Assembly: GCA_002163115.1 (NCBI GenBank) | Contig: MAAI01000021.1 | Location: 1-42,136, forward strand | Origin: Methylophaga sp. 41_12_T18 | GTDB lineage: Bacteria > Pseudomonadota > Gammaproteobacteria > Nitrosococcales > Methylophagaceae | Direction: 5' to 3' | DNA length: 42,136 nucleotides | Shown: positions 18,800-28,434 of the stretch, piece after piece | Layout of the letters: each line of letters starts with the position of its first letter | Numbering within the stretch: the first letter of the stretch is position 1 | Made by a program: the position numbers and the translations under genes | The notes under the pieces: model-generated | The model's database searches: none | What the model saw: the letters and a program-made list of their open reading frames with translations, nothing else | What the model was told of the DNA's origin: nothing

Positions 18800-19414
18800 A
18801 TGATGTCGATTAAGCAATTAAAAGTAGTGGTATTTATCAGTGCATTAGCTCCATTGATATATTTAATTATTGCCTTACTGACCAATCAGCTAGGCGTAAA
18901 CCCGATTGAGACTTTAACCCGTGATAGCGGATTATGGGCTTTACGTTTTCTAGTGCTGACCTTGTGCATTACACCACTACGTTGGTTAACGGGCTGGAAT
19001 AAGCTAGTAGCATTCAGGCGAATGCTGGGTTTATATGTATTTTTTTATGCGACGTTACATATGTTGTTGTACTTATGGCTAGATCAGTTTTTTGATATTG
19101 ATGAGATAATTAAAGACATCATCAAACGGCCGTTCATTACCATTGGTTTTTTTACCTTTTCGGCACTCATCCCTCTGGCGCTCACTTCTAATAATAGAAT
19201 GATTAAAAAACTCGGCGGTCAGCGCTGGAAAAGCTTGCATAAACTGACTTATTTTATAGCTACAGCCAGTTGTATTCATTTTTATATGCTGGTCAAAGCC
19301 GATAAGTTAGAACCGATTCAATATGGCCTAATTGTATTTGTATTATTAGCCATTCGATTGTATAAATATCTTAATAGCAACCGGTTTGTAAAAGCGGTAT
19401 CTAGTCAGGTGTAG
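18800..19414 (+). CDS. msrQ: MsrQ, heme-containing membrane subunit of the MsrPQ system
   Basis: Inner-membrane heme b protein (YedZ family) that passes electrons from the respiratory chain to MsrP. The 204 residues form about six hydrophobic helices, with histidines placed as heme ligands (ATLHMLLYLW and, after the WKSLHKLTYF segment, CIHFYMLVKAD). RFLVLTLCITPLRW and FRRMLGLYVFFY are family landmarks. Two adjacent ATGs (18800 and 18803) could start it. It lies 7 bases after msrP, in the expected PQ order. The operon appears to end here. Confidence 0.94.
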   Translation: MMSIKQLKVVVFISALAPLIYLIIALLTNQLGVNPIETLTRDSGLWALRFLVLTLCITPLRWLTGWNKLVAFRRMLGLYVFFYATLHMLLYLWLDQFFDIDEIIKDIIKRPFITIGFFTFSALIPLALTSNNRMIKKLGGQRWKSLHKLTYFIATASCIHFYMLVKADKLEPIQYGLIVFVLLAIRLYKYLNSNRFVKAVSSQV

Positions 19415-19565
19415 ATAGACCAGTAATTAAGTTTATATTAGCTATTTTAGTTCAGAATTAAGCTAACGATTGCTTAGCTTAGCTTCTAATAATTATCGTG
19501 CATATATTTCAAGATCAATAACTTGCCCTAAAAGCATGCTGTATATAGTTCGTGCTTGTTAAAAC

Positions 19566-19574
19566 TGTTACAAT
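19566..19574 (+). promoter_or_regulatory. Candidate extended -10 promoter of the pyruvate dehydrogenase operon
   Basis: TGT-TACAAT at 19566-19574 is an extended -10 element (TGn before a one-off TATAAT). Transcription would start about 19581, leaving a leader of about 33 bases that includes AAGAAGG ahead of the aceE ATG. No good -35 is visible, as is common with extended -10 promoters. No PdhR-type operator was recognised in 19415-19613. Confidence 0.42.
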
Positions 19575-19613
19575 ACGGGGCTATTTTGGACGATAATTTT
19601 TAAGAAGGCACTT

Positions 19614-22268
19614 ATGACCGATTTTGTTGATCATGATCCACAGGAAACTCAAGAATGGCTGGACGCTTTAGAGTCCGTCATCGAAGTAGGTGGCGAAGAT
19701 AAAGCACATTTCATTATCGAAAAACTGATTGATGTGGCGCGTCGCTCCGGTATTAACTTACCGTATAGCGCGAATACTGCCTATGTGAATAGTATCCAAG
19801 TTGATAAGCAGGAACGTATTCCTGGCGATCAAAATATGGAACATAAACTACGGTCGTACATTCGTTGGAATGCGATGGCGATGGTAGTTAAAGCAAACTT
19901 AAAACCAGGTGCAGTGGGCGGCCATATTGCCAGTTTCTCATCTGCCGCTACTTTATATGACGTCGGTTTTAATCACTTTTTTAAAGGCGATAACAACGGG
20001 AACGGTGCAGACTTAGTCTTCTTCCAGGGTCATTCTGCGCCAGGTATCTATGCCCGTTCATTTCTAGAAGGTCGCTTAACTGAAGACCAACTATTGAACT
20101 TCCGTTTTGAAGCGGATGGCAAAGGTTTATCATCTTATCCTCACCCTTGGTTAATGCCTGATTACTGGCAATTTCCGACAGTATCTATGGGCTTAGGTCC
20201 TATCCTGGCGATTTATCAGGCACGATTCATGAAGTATATGCATCATCGTGAAATTGTTAATACCGAAGGTCGTAATGTTTGGGCATATCTTGGTGATGGT
20301 GAGATGGATGAGCCAGAATCATTAGGTGCGATTACTTTAGCCGGTCGTGAAAAATTAGATAATTTAAACTTTGTCATCAACTGTAATCTACAACGTTTAG
20401 ATGGCCCTGTTCGTGGTAACGGTAAGATTATCCAAGAATTAGAAGCTATTTTCCGTGGCGCTGGTTGGAATGTGATCAAAGTTATCTGGGGCAGTGGTTG
20501 GGATCAATTACTTGCTAAAGATAAAGACGGTTTATTGTTAAAACGCATGGAAGAAGTTGTTGATGGCGAATACCAGAAGTACAAAGCTAAAGATGGCGCT
20601 TATGTACGTAAAAACTTCTTTGGTAAATACCCTGAACTATTAGATATGGTTTCGGACATGACCGATGAAGATATCTGGGAGTTAAGTCGTGGAGGTCATG
20701 ACCCTAGAAAGATCTATGCTGCATATAAATCAGCGACAGATCATAAGGGCCAACCAACGGTTATCTTAGCGAAAACAGTTAAAGGTTACGGTATGGGTGA
20801 AGCGGGTGAAGGTCAAAACACCACTCACTCACAGAAGAGTTTAGGTGTTGAACATCTTAAACGTTACCGTGATCGTTTTAATGTGCCAGTTTCTGATGAG
20901 AACATTGAAGATATTCCATTCATCACCTTAGACGATGATAGTGAAGAGAAGAAATATCTATTAGAAAGACGTAAAGATTTAGGTGGGTTTTTACCAAAAC
21001 GCAACAATACCGCGCCAGCATTAAAAGCACCGGAATTAAGTGTATTTGGTGCCTTATTGAAATCAACGGGTGATCGAAAAATATCAACCACAATGGCGTT
21101 TGTACGCATCTTAACCGCGTTAATTCGTGATAAAGAAATTGGTAAAAATATTGTACCGATAGTGCCAGATGAAGCCCGTACTTTTGGTATGGAAGGTTTA
21201 TTCCGTTCATTTGGTATTTACTCCTCTTCAGGCCAACAATATGAGCCAGAAGATTCAGGTAAAGTCATGTGGTACAAAGAAGACACCAAAGGCCAAATCC
21301 TTGAAGAGGGTATTAATGAAGCCGGTGCGATGTCGGAGTGGATTTCTGCTGCTACAGCGTATTCAAACTACAACATTAATATGGTTCCCTTCTATATCTA
21401 CTACTCAATGTTTGGTTTCCAACGTATTGGTGACTTGGCATGGTTAGCGGGTGATATTCAAGCGAAAGGCTTCTTGTTAGGTGCGACAGCTGGCCGAACA
21501 ACATTAAACGGTGAAGGTCTGCAGCATCAAGATGGTCATGGTTTGATTCTAGCCGGCACCATTCCAAACTGTGTTAGTTACGATCCAACTTATGCTTATG
21601 AAATGGCGGTGATTGTTCAAGACGGTATGCGCCGTATGTATGAAGAGCAAGAAAGTGTGTTCTATTACATCACTTCAATGAATGAAAACTACGAACATCC
21701 TGAACTGCCTAAAGGTGTAGAGCAAGGCATTCTTAAAGGTCTTTACCAGCTTAAACAAGGTGGTAAACATAAGTTAAAAGCACAGCTTATTGGTAGTGGT
21801 TCTATTTTGCGTGAAGTTGAAGCAGCTGCTGAGTTATTAGCTGATGAATGGAAAGTTGCAGCGACAGTATGGAGTGCTACTAGCATGAATGAGCTGGCTC
21901 GTGAAGGTATGAGCATTGACCGTATGAATCGCTTAAAGCCTACCGCAACCAAACAACGTAGTTATGTTGCAGAGTGTTTAGATGACCAGCCAGGTGTTGT
22001 TGTTGCAGCAACAGACTATATTCGTACTTATGCAGAGCAAATTCGTCCTTGGATTAAAGCGCCATATACCGTGTTAGGTACCGATGGTTTCGGTCGCTCG
22101 GATAGCCGTGAAAGATTACGTAGTCATTTTGAAGTTGATCGCTATCATGTTGTTGTCGCGACATTGAGTACCTTAGCTGATCAAGGTGAAATTGGTTTTG
22201 ACATTGTTGAAAAAGCAATCAAAAAATACAACATCAATGCGGATGCATTGAACCCAATCAAGGCGTAA
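19614..22268 (+). CDS. aceE: Pyruvate dehydrogenase E1 component (homodimeric)
   Basis: Thiamine-diphosphate E1 subunit that decarboxylates pyruvate and acetylates the lipoyl arm of E2. The ThDP motif begins GDGEMDEPESLGAI and runs to NCNLQRLDGPVRGN. FFQGHSAPGIYAR, QHQDGHGLI and the C-terminal TDGFGRSDSRERLR are characteristic of the single-chain gammaproteobacterial E1. At 884 residues it is full length. AAGAAGG precedes the ATG. It is the first gene of aceE-aceF-lpd, with five bases between aceE and aceF. Confidence 0.97.
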   Translation: MTDFVDHDPQETQEWLDALESVIEVGGEDKAHFIIEKLIDVARRSGINLPYSANTAYVNSIQVDKQERIPGDQNMEHKLRSYIRWNAMAMVVKANLKPGAVGGHIASFSSAATLYDVGFNHFFKGDNNGNGADLVFFQGHSAPGIYARSFLEGRLTEDQLLNFRFEADGKGLSSYPHPWLMPDYWQFPTVSMGLGPILAIYQARFMKYMHHREIVNTEGRNVWAYLGDGEMDEPESLGAITLAGREKLDNLNFVINCNLQRLDGPVRGNGKIIQELEAIFRGAGWNVIKVIWGSGWDQLLAKDKDGLLLKRMEEVVDGEYQKYKAKDGAYVRKNFFGKYPELLDMVSDMTDEDIWELSRGGHDPRKIYAAYKSATDHKGQPTVILAKTVKGYGMGEAGEGQNTTHSQKSLGVEHLKRYRDRFNVPVSDENIEDIPFITLDDDSEEKKYLLERRKDLGGFLPKRNNTAPALKAPELSVFGALLKSTGDRKISTTMAFVRILTALIRDKEIGKNIVPIVPDEARTFGMEGLFRSFGIYSSSGQQYEPEDSGKVMWYKEDTKGQILEEGINEAGAMSEWISAATAYSNYNINMVPFYIYYSMFGFQRIGDLAWLAGDIQAKGFLLGATAGRTTLNGEGLQHQDGHGLILAGTIPNCVSYDPTYAYEMAVIVQDGMRRMYEEQESVFYYITSMNENYEHPELPKGVEQGILKGLYQLKQGGKHKLKAQLIGSGSILREVEAAAELLADEWKVAATVWSATSMNELAREGMSIDRMNRLKPTATKQRSYVAECLDDQPGVVVAATDYIRTYAEQIRPWIKAPYTVLGTDGFGRSDSRERLRSHFEVDRYHVVVATLSTLADQGEIGFDIVEKAIKKYNINADALNPIKA

Positions 22269-22273
22269 ATATA

Positions 22274-23566
22274 ATGGCAGATTTAATTGAATTAACAGTC
22301 CCTGATATTGGTGATTTCGATACAGTAGAAATCATTGAAGTGCTAGTTAGCGTTGGTGATACGGTTGCTGAAAATCAAGATTTGATTACCTTAGAGTCTG
22401 ACAAAGCGGCGATGGAAATTCCATCAACACACGCTGGTGTTATCAAAGAACTTAAAGTGACCGTTGGCGAGAAAATTGGTGAGGGTGCTGTAATTGCCTT
22501 GATCGAAGCCGAAGGCGCGAGTAGTGAACCTGCTGTTGTCGAGCAAAAAGTTGAAGCAGTGCAAACTGCTAAACCTGCAGCTGCAATAGCACCGGCAGTT
22601 GTTAAAGAAGAAGTGAAACTGGTTGAAACTGTGCCCTATGCGCCAGACAATAAGTCAGGCGTTAAGCACTCACATGCTTCGCCATCAGTGCGTCAATTTG
22701 CACGTGAATTAGGTGTAAACCTATCGTTTGTTACTGGCTCTGGCACAAAAGGACGCATCACTAAACAAGATGTACAAGCCTTTGTGAAGCAAAAAATTAA
22801 TGCACCAGTGGCAACAGCATCAACAGGTTCAGGTATTCCTTCTATACCTACGGTTAACTTTGAAAAATTTGGTGATGTTGAAACAGTAGCTCTGTCACGT
22901 ATTAAGAAAATTTCAGGTAAACATTTACATGCTTGCTGGTTAAATATCCCACATGTTACCCAGTTTGATGAAGCTGATATTTCTGAATTAGAAAAATTCA
23001 GAAAAGACAATAAAGATATGGCTGCAAAACAAGGTGTGAATTTAACACCACTTGTTTTCATTATTAAAGCTGTCGTTGCTAGTTTAAAAATGTTCCCTGA
23101 ATTCAATGCTTCATTAAGTGAAGATAAAGAAAGTTTGATTATCAAGGACTATTACAATATTGGTGTTGCGGTTGATACGCCCAATGGTTTGATGGTACCT
23201 GTAATTAAAGATGTCGATAAAAAAGGCTTCTTACAACTAGCCGGTGAGTTAGGTGAGCTTAGCTCTCGAGCTCGTGATGGCGCCTTAACAGCAAAAGATT
23301 TACAAGGTGGTACCTTCTCTATTTCTAGCTTGGGTGGTATTGGTGGTAGCTTCTTTACCCCGATCGTTAATGCTCCTGAAGTAGCAATCCTCGGTGTAGG
23401 TCGACATAAAATGAAGCCGGAATGGAATGGTTCAGAATTTGTACCTAAACTGATGTTGCCGTTATCTGTATCTTATGATCATCGGGTTATTGATGGTGCT
23501 AATGGTGCCAGATTTACTACGCAACTTAGCCAAATGTTATCGGATATTAGAAAGGTATTATTATGA
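22274..23566 (+). CDS. aceF: Dihydrolipoamide acetyltransferase, pyruvate dehydrogenase E2
   Basis: Core subunit that transfers acetyl groups to CoA. It has a single lipoyl domain at about 1-80 with lipoyl-lysine 44 in ESDKAAME. An Ala/Pro/Val-rich swinging linker follows (about 85-130), then the peripheral-subunit-binding domain ([22 protein letters not shown]). The catalytic domain starts about 195 and ends with the active site HRVIDG (His403, Asp407). At 430 residues it is shorter than E. coli AceF, which has three lipoyl domains. The final codons overlap the lpd start by four bases (ATGA). Confidence 0.95.
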   Translation: MADLIELTVPDIGDFDTVEIIEVLVSVGDTVAENQDLITLESDKAAMEIPSTHAGVIKELKVTVGEKIGEGAVIALIEAEGASSEPAVVEQKVEAVQTAKPAAAIAPAVVKEEVKLVETVPYAPDNKSGVKHSHASPSVRQFARELGVNLSFVTGSGTKGRITKQDVQAFVKQKINAPVATASTGSGIPSIPTVNFEKFGDVETVALSRIKKISGKHLHACWLNIPHVTQFDEADISELEKFRKDNKDMAAKQGVNLTPLVFIIKAVVASLKMFPEFNASLSEDKESLIIKDYYNIGVAVDTPNGLMVPVIKDVDKKGFLQLAGELGELSSRARDGALTAKDLQGGTFSISSLGGIGGSFFTPIVNAPEVAILGVGRHKMKPEWNGSEFVPKLMLPLSVSYDHRVIDGANGARFTTQLSQMLSDIRKVLL

Positions 23567-25314
23567 GCCTAGTGGAAATAACCGTACCTGATATCGGTGA
23601 CTTTGATGCAGTTGAAATTATTGATGTTTTAGTCAGTGTCGGTGATAAAATTGTAGAAAATCAAGATATCATTACTCTTGAATCAGACAAAGCAGCGATG
23701 GAAATTCCAAGTTCCACAGCTGGCGTAGTCAAAGAGTTAAATGTAGCTGTCGGCGATAAAATAGCTGAAGGTGCAGTAATTTTAACTATTGAAACAGCTA
23801 CTGCAAGTACTCCGGTTGAAACAAAACCAGAACCTGCAGCTGAACAATCTACTGCTCCAGCACCTACAGCTGCTGTGCCAGTGAACGATGCTGATCTACA
23901 TGCTGAAGTAGTGATATTAGGCTCAGGTCCTGGTGGTTATACCGCTGCTTTCCGTGCTGCTGATTTAGGTAAGAAAGTCGTGATGATAGAACGTCACGAG
24001 CGGATTGGTGGTGTTTGCCTTAACGTCGGTTGTATCCCATCAAAAGCATTGTTGCACACAGCTCAAATTATGAATGACGCTGCTGACATGGCTGCACATG
24101 GTGTGACCTTTGCTGAACCTGATGTTGATATTCGTAAGATTGAAGACTGGAAAAATAGCATCGTTAATAAATTAACGGGCGGCCTAAAAGCCTTAGCAAA
24201 ACAACGTAAAGTGACTATCGTACGTGGTGAAGCAAGATTTGCTGGTCCTAATGCGATGCAAGTTGAAACTACTGAAGGTACGCAAACAATTTCGTTTGAT
24301 AATGCCATTATTGCTGCTGGTTCACGCGTCACCAAGATCCCTGTATTTCCAAATGATGATCCTCGTATGATGGATTCGACTGATGCATTAGACCTAGCGG
24401 ATGTGCCAGAAAATTTATTAGTTATTGGTGGCGGTATTATCGGCTTAGAAATGGCAACGGTTTACAATGCCTTAGGTTCAAATATCACCGTTGTTGAATT
24501 GCAAGATGGCTTAATACCCGGTGCTGATAAAGATATTGTTAAGCCTTTATTGAAAAAGGTTAAAGCGCAATATAACAGTATCTTATTAAATACAAAAGTT
24601 GCCAAGATTGAACCATTAGACGAAGGTCTTAAAGTGACTTTTGAAGGTAAGGATGCACCTGAAACTGCTGTCTTTGACAAAATTCTAGTTGCAGTCGGTC
24701 GTTCACCAAATGGTAAATTGATCAATGCTGAAGCGGCTGGTGTTATTGTTGACGATTATGGCTTCATCAATGTTGATCAACAAATGCGTACCAATGTAGC
24801 TAACATTTATGCCATTGGTGATGTTGTTGGCCAACCGATGTTGGCTCACAAAGCCGTTCATGAAGCTAAAGTTGCTGCTGAAGTGATTGCTGGTAAGAAG
24901 TCTGCCTTTGATCCAATGACGATTCCATCGGTTGCTTATACCGATCCTGAAATCGCTTGGATGGGTTTAAACGAAACAGAAGCTAAAGCACAAAATATCG
25001 ACTATGTTAAAGGTGCTTTCCCATGGGCTGCAAGTGGTCGTAGTTTAAGTTTAGGTCGTGATGAAGGTTTAACCAAAGCACTGTTTGAGAAAGAAACAGG
25101 TCGCATTATTGGTGCTGGTATTGTGGGACCTAATGCTGGTGAGTTAATTGCTGAAGCAGTATTAGCCTTAGAAATGGGGGCAGATGCTGAAGATATTGGT
25201 ATGACAATACATCCTCATCCAACCTTATCTGAAACCTTAGGTTTTGCTGCTGAAATGGCAGAAGGTAGCATTACGGATTTGTTACCACCTAGAAAAACGT
25301 TACATTCTAAATAA
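23563..25314 (+). CDS. lpdA: Dihydrolipoamide dehydrogenase with N-terminal lipoyl domain (E3)
   Basis: FAD flavoprotein that reoxidises dihydrolipoamide with NAD+. Residues 1-80 are a lipoyl domain with lysine 43 in ESDKAAME, closely similar to that of the adjacent E2. An Ala/Pro linker (about 80-110) precedes the E3 fold: FAD site [15 protein letters not shown], redox disulfide Cys152/Cys157 in [17 protein letters not shown] site [15 protein letters not shown] site [16 protein letters not shown], and the catalytic HPHPTLSE near the C-terminus. The lipoyl fusion makes 583 residues against about 475 for plain E3; similar fusions are known in Neisseria and related PDH operons. It is coupled to aceF by a 4-base overlap. 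Confidence 0.96.
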   Translation: MSLVEITVPDIGDFDAVEIIDVLVSVGDKIVENQDIITLESDKAAMEIPSSTAGVVKELNVAVGDKIAEGAVILTIETATASTPVETKPEPAAEQSTAPAPTAAVPVNDADLHAEVVILGSGPGGYTAAFRAADLGKKVVMIERHERIGGVCLNVGCIPSKALLHTAQIMNDAADMAAHGVTFAEPDVDIRKIEDWKNSIVNKLTGGLKALAKQRKVTIVRGEARFAGPNAMQVETTEGTQTISFDNAIIAAGSRVTKIPVFPNDDPRMMDSTDALDLADVPENLLVIGGGIIGLEMATVYNALGSNITVVELQDGLIPGADKDIVKPLLKKVKAQYNSILLNTKVAKIEPLDEGLKVTFEGKDAPETAVFDKILVAVGRSPNGKLINAEAAGVIVDDYGFINVDQQMRTNVANIYAIGDVVGQPMLAHKAVHEAKVAAEVIAGKKSAFDPMTIPSVAYTDPEIAWMGLNETEAKAQNIDYVKGAFPWAASGRSLSLGRDEGLTKALFEKETGRIIGAGIVGPNAGELIAEAVLALEMGADAEDIGMTIHPHPTLSETLGFAAEMAEGSITDLLPPRKTLHSK

Positions 25315-25317
25315 CAG

Positions 25318-26109
25318 ATGGATCAGAGGGTAACGCCATTACGTCCCCCGCTCAAATGGGCGGGGGGCAAGCGTTGGTTAATACCAACCTTAGCTAAAAT
25401 ATGGAAGAAGCATGACCACCGTCGGCTTGTTGAACCCTTTTGTGGTGGCTTGTCAGTTGCCCTTGGCCTGCAACCAGACACCGCATTATTAAATGATGTT
25501 AATCGAGCACTGATAAATTTTTATCAACAGATCCAAAGCGGTCTAGAAATCGATTTACCTTTGCATAATGAAGAGGCTATTTATTATCAGTATCGCACTG
25601 ATTTTAATGAGCTGAATATGAAAGATGAATCGCCTGAGATGACGGCTCAGCTGTTTTATTATTTAAATCGCACAGGTTATAACGGCTTGTGTCGGTTTAA
25701 TAAATCGGGTGGTTATAATGTGCCATTTGGTCGTTATAAAACGATCAATTATCAACAAGATTTTTCTGAATTACAGTGTGTATTAGCAAGCTGGGATTTT
25801 AACAATAAAGATTTCTTAGAAATGGACGTTAAACCAGGCGACTTTATTTATGCTGATCCACCCTATGACGTACCGTTTAGACAATATTCACAACAAGGAT
25901 TTGATTGGGATGACCAAGTTCGTTTAGCTGAATGGTTGAGCCAGCATGATGGGCCAGTGGTGTTATCAAATCAGGCTACGCCAAGAATTAGAACGTTATA
26001 TAAAGATCTAGGTTTTAAATTACGAATATTAGATGCTCCACGTCGTATCAGCTGTAAAGGTGATAAACGTCAAGATGTGAAAGAAGTGCTTGCCCTACGG
26101 GGAGTTTGA
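25318..26109 (+). CDS. dam: DNA adenine methylase (Dam/D12 class)
   Basis: N6-adenine DNA methyltransferase of the D12 class, likely specific for GATC. The SAM-binding motif region is PPLKWAGGKRWL (11-22) with EPFCGGLSVALGL (39-51). The catalytic motif is DPPY at 180-183. The intervening target-recognition region includes FYYLNRTGYNGLCRFNKSGGYNVPFG, typical of Dam. At 263 residues it is full length. It begins 3 bases after lpd, so it is probably transcribed at least partly with the PDH genes, an unusual neighbourhood. No restriction endonuclease is nearby, which favours a solitary housekeeping Dam over a restriction-modification enzyme. Confidence 0.88.
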   Translation: MDQRVTPLRPPLKWAGGKRWLIPTLAKIWKKHDHRRLVEPFCGGLSVALGLQPDTALLNDVNRALINFYQQIQSGLEIDLPLHNEEAIYYQYRTDFNELNMKDESPEMTAQLFYYLNRTGYNGLCRFNKSGGYNVPFGRYKTINYQQDFSELQCVLASWDFNNKDFLEMDVKPGDFIYADPPYDVPFRQYSQQGFDWDDQVRLAEWLSQHDGPVVLSNQATPRIRTLYKDLGFKLRILDAPRRISCKGDKRQDVKEVLALRGV

Positions 26110-26115
26110 TACAAT
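26107..26115 (+). promoter_or_regulatory. Candidate extended -10 promoter of argG
   Basis: TGA-TACAAT at 26107-26115 overlaps the dam stop codon and forms an extended -10 element. The start of transcription would be about 26122, leaving a leader of about 30 bases with AGGA upstream of the argG ATG. A TTGCCC at 26090 is too close (14 bases) to be an ideal -35. Confidence 0.42.
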
Positions 26116-26152
26116 ATGCCCAAAATTATGATTTACAGGAAACAACATACTC

Positions 26153-27370
26153 ATGTCCAAAATTAATAAAGTCGTACTAGCCTACTCAGGCGGTTTAGAT
26201 ACTTCTGTCATCCTGAAATGGTTACAAGATGTCTATGATTGTGAAGTTGTTACATTTACGGCAGATATTGGCCAAGGTGAAGAAGTTGAACCTGCCCGTG
26301 CAAAAGCACAAGCCTTAGGCATTAAAGACATTTATGTTGAAGACTTACGCGAAGAGTTCGCTCGTGATTATGTTTTTCCAATGTTTCGTGCCAATGCCGT
26401 CTATGAAGGTGAGTACTTATTAGGTACTTCCATTGCTCGCCCACTTATTGCTAAACGACTTGTTGAAATTGCGAAAGAAGTGGGCGCTGAAGCTGTTTCT
26501 CATGGTGCTACCGGTAAAGGTAATGACCAAGTTCGTTTTGAGCTAGGCGCCTATGCTTTAAATCCTGACATCAAAGTGATCGCACCTTGGCGTGAATGGG
26601 ACTTAAACTCTCGTCAAAAATTATTAGATTATGCCGAAGAACATGGTATTCCAGTTGAAATGAAGCGAGGTAAAAAATCACCTTATTCTATGGATGCGAA
26701 CTCACTACATATTTCATATGAAGGCGATATTCTAGAAGACCCATGGGTGGAGCCAGAAGAGTCTATGTGGCGCTGGACGGTATCACCGGAAGAAGCTCCT
26801 GATACACCGACATACCTAGAGTTATCTTACGAGAAAGGTGACATTGTTGCTATTGATGGTAAAGCTACGTCACCGGCACAAGTAATGGAACACCTTAATA
26901 AAGTTGGCGGAGCAAACGGTGTTGGTCGTTTAGATATCGTTGAAAATCGTTATGTTGGTATGAAATCTCGTGGCTGTTATGAAACACCAGCGGGCACAAT
27001 TATGTTACCTGCTCACCGTGCTATTGAATCTTTAACCTTAGATCGTGAAGCGGCTCATTTGAAAGATGAGTTCATGCCTCGTTATGCTAGCTTGGTATAC
27101 AACGGTTACTGGTGGGCACCAGAACGTGAAATGTTGCAAGCTATGATCGATAAATCACAAGAAACAGTGAACGGTACTGTTCGAGTAAAACTCTACAAAG
27201 GTAACGTCACTGTTGTCGGTCGTAAATCTGATACAGACAGCCTTTTTGATGAGTCAATTGCAACATTTGAAGATGATGGCGGCGCTTATAATCAGCAGGA
27301 TGCTGAAGGCTTTATCAAATTAAATGCATTGCGTTTACGTATTGCAGGTAATAAAGTAGGCAACAACTAG
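26153..27370 (+). CDS. argG: Argininosuccinate synthase
   Basis: Joins citrulline and aspartate with ATP to make argininosuccinate, the penultimate step of arginine synthesis. The ATP pyrophosphatase P-loop AYSGGLDTS lies at residues 9-17. [25 protein letters not shown] and [18 protein letters not shown] are further landmarks of the short bacterial type. At 405 residues it is full length. The start ATG has AGGA upstream. A GGDEF gene follows after a 22-base gap on the same strand, so they may be co-transcribed. Confidence 0.97.
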   Translation: MSKINKVVLAYSGGLDTSVILKWLQDVYDCEVVTFTADIGQGEEVEPARAKAQALGIKDIYVEDLREEFARDYVFPMFRANAVYEGEYLLGTSIARPLIAKRLVEIAKEVGAEAVSHGATGKGNDQVRFELGAYALNPDIKVIAPWREWDLNSRQKLLDYAEEHGIPVEMKRGKKSPYSMDANSLHISYEGDILEDPWVEPEESMWRWTVSPEEAPDTPTYLELSYEKGDIVAIDGKATSPAQVMEHLNKVGGANGVGRLDIVENRYVGMKSRGCYETPAGTIMLPAHRAIESLTLDREAAHLKDEFMPRYASLVYNGYWWAPEREMLQAMIDKSQETVNGTVRVKLYKGNVTVVGRKSDTDSLFDESIATFEDDGGAYNQQDAEGFIKLNALRLRIAGNKVGNN

Positions 27371-27392
27371 CTGATAGCAGGTATTAAAGAAT

Positions 27393-28430
27393 ATGGAATA
27401 TAGTGAATATCACGATCAAGCTGCAGAGTACATGCGTCTTGCCATACCGTTGATGAAAAAACACGGTATTGCTATGACGCCAGCCAACTATGCTGTTTGG
27501 TATGAATATGTTGCCGGTAAAAATGCAGCTCTTACCGATGCCGTTGAAGAAAGTATTGAAGATAACCAACCGTTAACCGACAAGGATAGTCGGCAGTTAT
27601 ATGAACGTTTTTTTGACCGAGAAAAAGATCAAGCGGCGTTACTTGAAATGCGCCAAGATATTCGACGTATTTTAACGGAAGTATTAACATTTTTGGCTAA
27701 TGGTGCTGAGGCATCAGAGAAAAATGGTAATAATTTAAAAGATATTATTGGCCGCTTTCATCCTGATATGTCGCAAGATGAAATGCATTCGATTATAGAT
27801 GATGTATTAAGTGAAACTAGATTACTTACATCTTCAACTGATTTGTTAGCAGAGCGCTTGAATACTGTTGTTGCTGAAATGCGTGACGTTAAAAAAGATT
27901 TAGATGAAGCCAAACGAGAAGCAAAAACGGATACGCTGACCAAGTTAGCCAACCGAAAAGCTTTTGATGATGTACTTGCTAAAGTTACCGTTGATTCTGA
28001 TAGGAATGGTAATGAAGTATGTTTGATATTTTGTGATTTAGATAAGTTTAAACTGGTCAATGATACGCATGGTCATTTGGTCGGTGATCAAGTATTACGA
28101 GTGGTCGCTAATACGCTCAAAAATGCTGTTAAAGGACGCGATTTAGTTTGCCGTTATGGCGGTGAAGAGTTTTCTATTGTTTTGCTCAATACCAGCCTGC
28201 AAAATGCAAAAAAATTAGCAGAAACTATTCGTATTGATGTGGCTTCAATGCGTGTTCAGCGTAAAGATACTCAGCAATCATTAGGTAAAATCACCATGTC
28301 ATTTGGTGTGGCGCATTATTTTCCTTCAGAAGGCACGGAGAGCTTCTTACAGCGTGCAGATCGTGCTTTGTATATGTCAAAGCGTAAGGGAAGAAACGCG
28401 GTGACTGAAGCTCAGCCACCGGTTATTTAA
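27393..28430 (+). CDS. GGDEF diguanylate cyclase with helical N-terminal domain
   Basis: Predicted cyclic-di-GMP synthase. The C-terminal GGDEF domain (about 175-340) carries the active-site motif GGEEF at 256-260, DLDKFKLVND for Mg/GTP binding, and the closing FSFGVA-like strand and ADRALYMSKRKGRN. The inhibitory I-site position reads KGRD (247-250) instead of RxxD, so product inhibition may be weakened. The N-terminal ~170 residues are soluble and mostly helical, beginning AAEYMRLAIPLMKKHGIAMTPANYAVWYEY, an arrangement seen in a group of cytosolic cyclases without a known sensor ligand. No membrane segment or signal peptide is present. Confidence 0.9.
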   Translation: MEYSEYHDQAAEYMRLAIPLMKKHGIAMTPANYAVWYEYVAGKNAALTDAVEESIEDNQPLTDKDSRQLYERFFDREKDQAALLEMRQDIRRILTEVLTFLANGAEASEKNGNNLKDIIGRFHPDMSQDEMHSIIDDVLSETRLLTSSTDLLAERLNTVVAEMRDVKKDLDEAKREAKTDTLTKLANRKAFDDVLAKVTVDSDRNGNEVCLIFCDLDKFKLVNDTHGHLVGDQVLRVVANTLKNAVKGRDLVCRYGGEEFSIVLLNTSLQNAKKLAETIRIDVASMRVQRKDTQQSLGKITMSFGVAHYFPSEGTESFLQRADRALYMSKRKGRNAVTEAQPPVI

Positions 28431-28434
28431 GTTA

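Noticed and set aside
19415..19613. Intrinsic terminator after msrQ (AAGCTAA...TTAGCTT at 19460-19480)
   Set aside because: The stem is only seven mostly A/T pairs and no T-run follows. The rest of this gap has no gene or recognised operator.
22693..23145. 150-codon minus-strand frame opposite aceF
   Set aside because: Shadow of a strongly conserved gene, with no motif, no RBS and no operon context. The same holds for long antisense frames at 2548-2958, 11585-11983 and 40674-41072.
25318..26109. Restriction-modification system around the adenine methylase
   Set aside because: Neighbours are lpd and argG. No endonuclease, specificity subunit or mobile-element signature is present.
26116..26166. 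Short leader-peptide-like frame overlapping the argG start (ATGCCCAAAATTATG...)
   Set aside because: The candidate -10 (TACAAT, 26110-26115) abuts its ATG, so transcription would begin after it. It has a single Arg codon and no attenuator stems. The similarity to the argG start is a short coincidental repeat.
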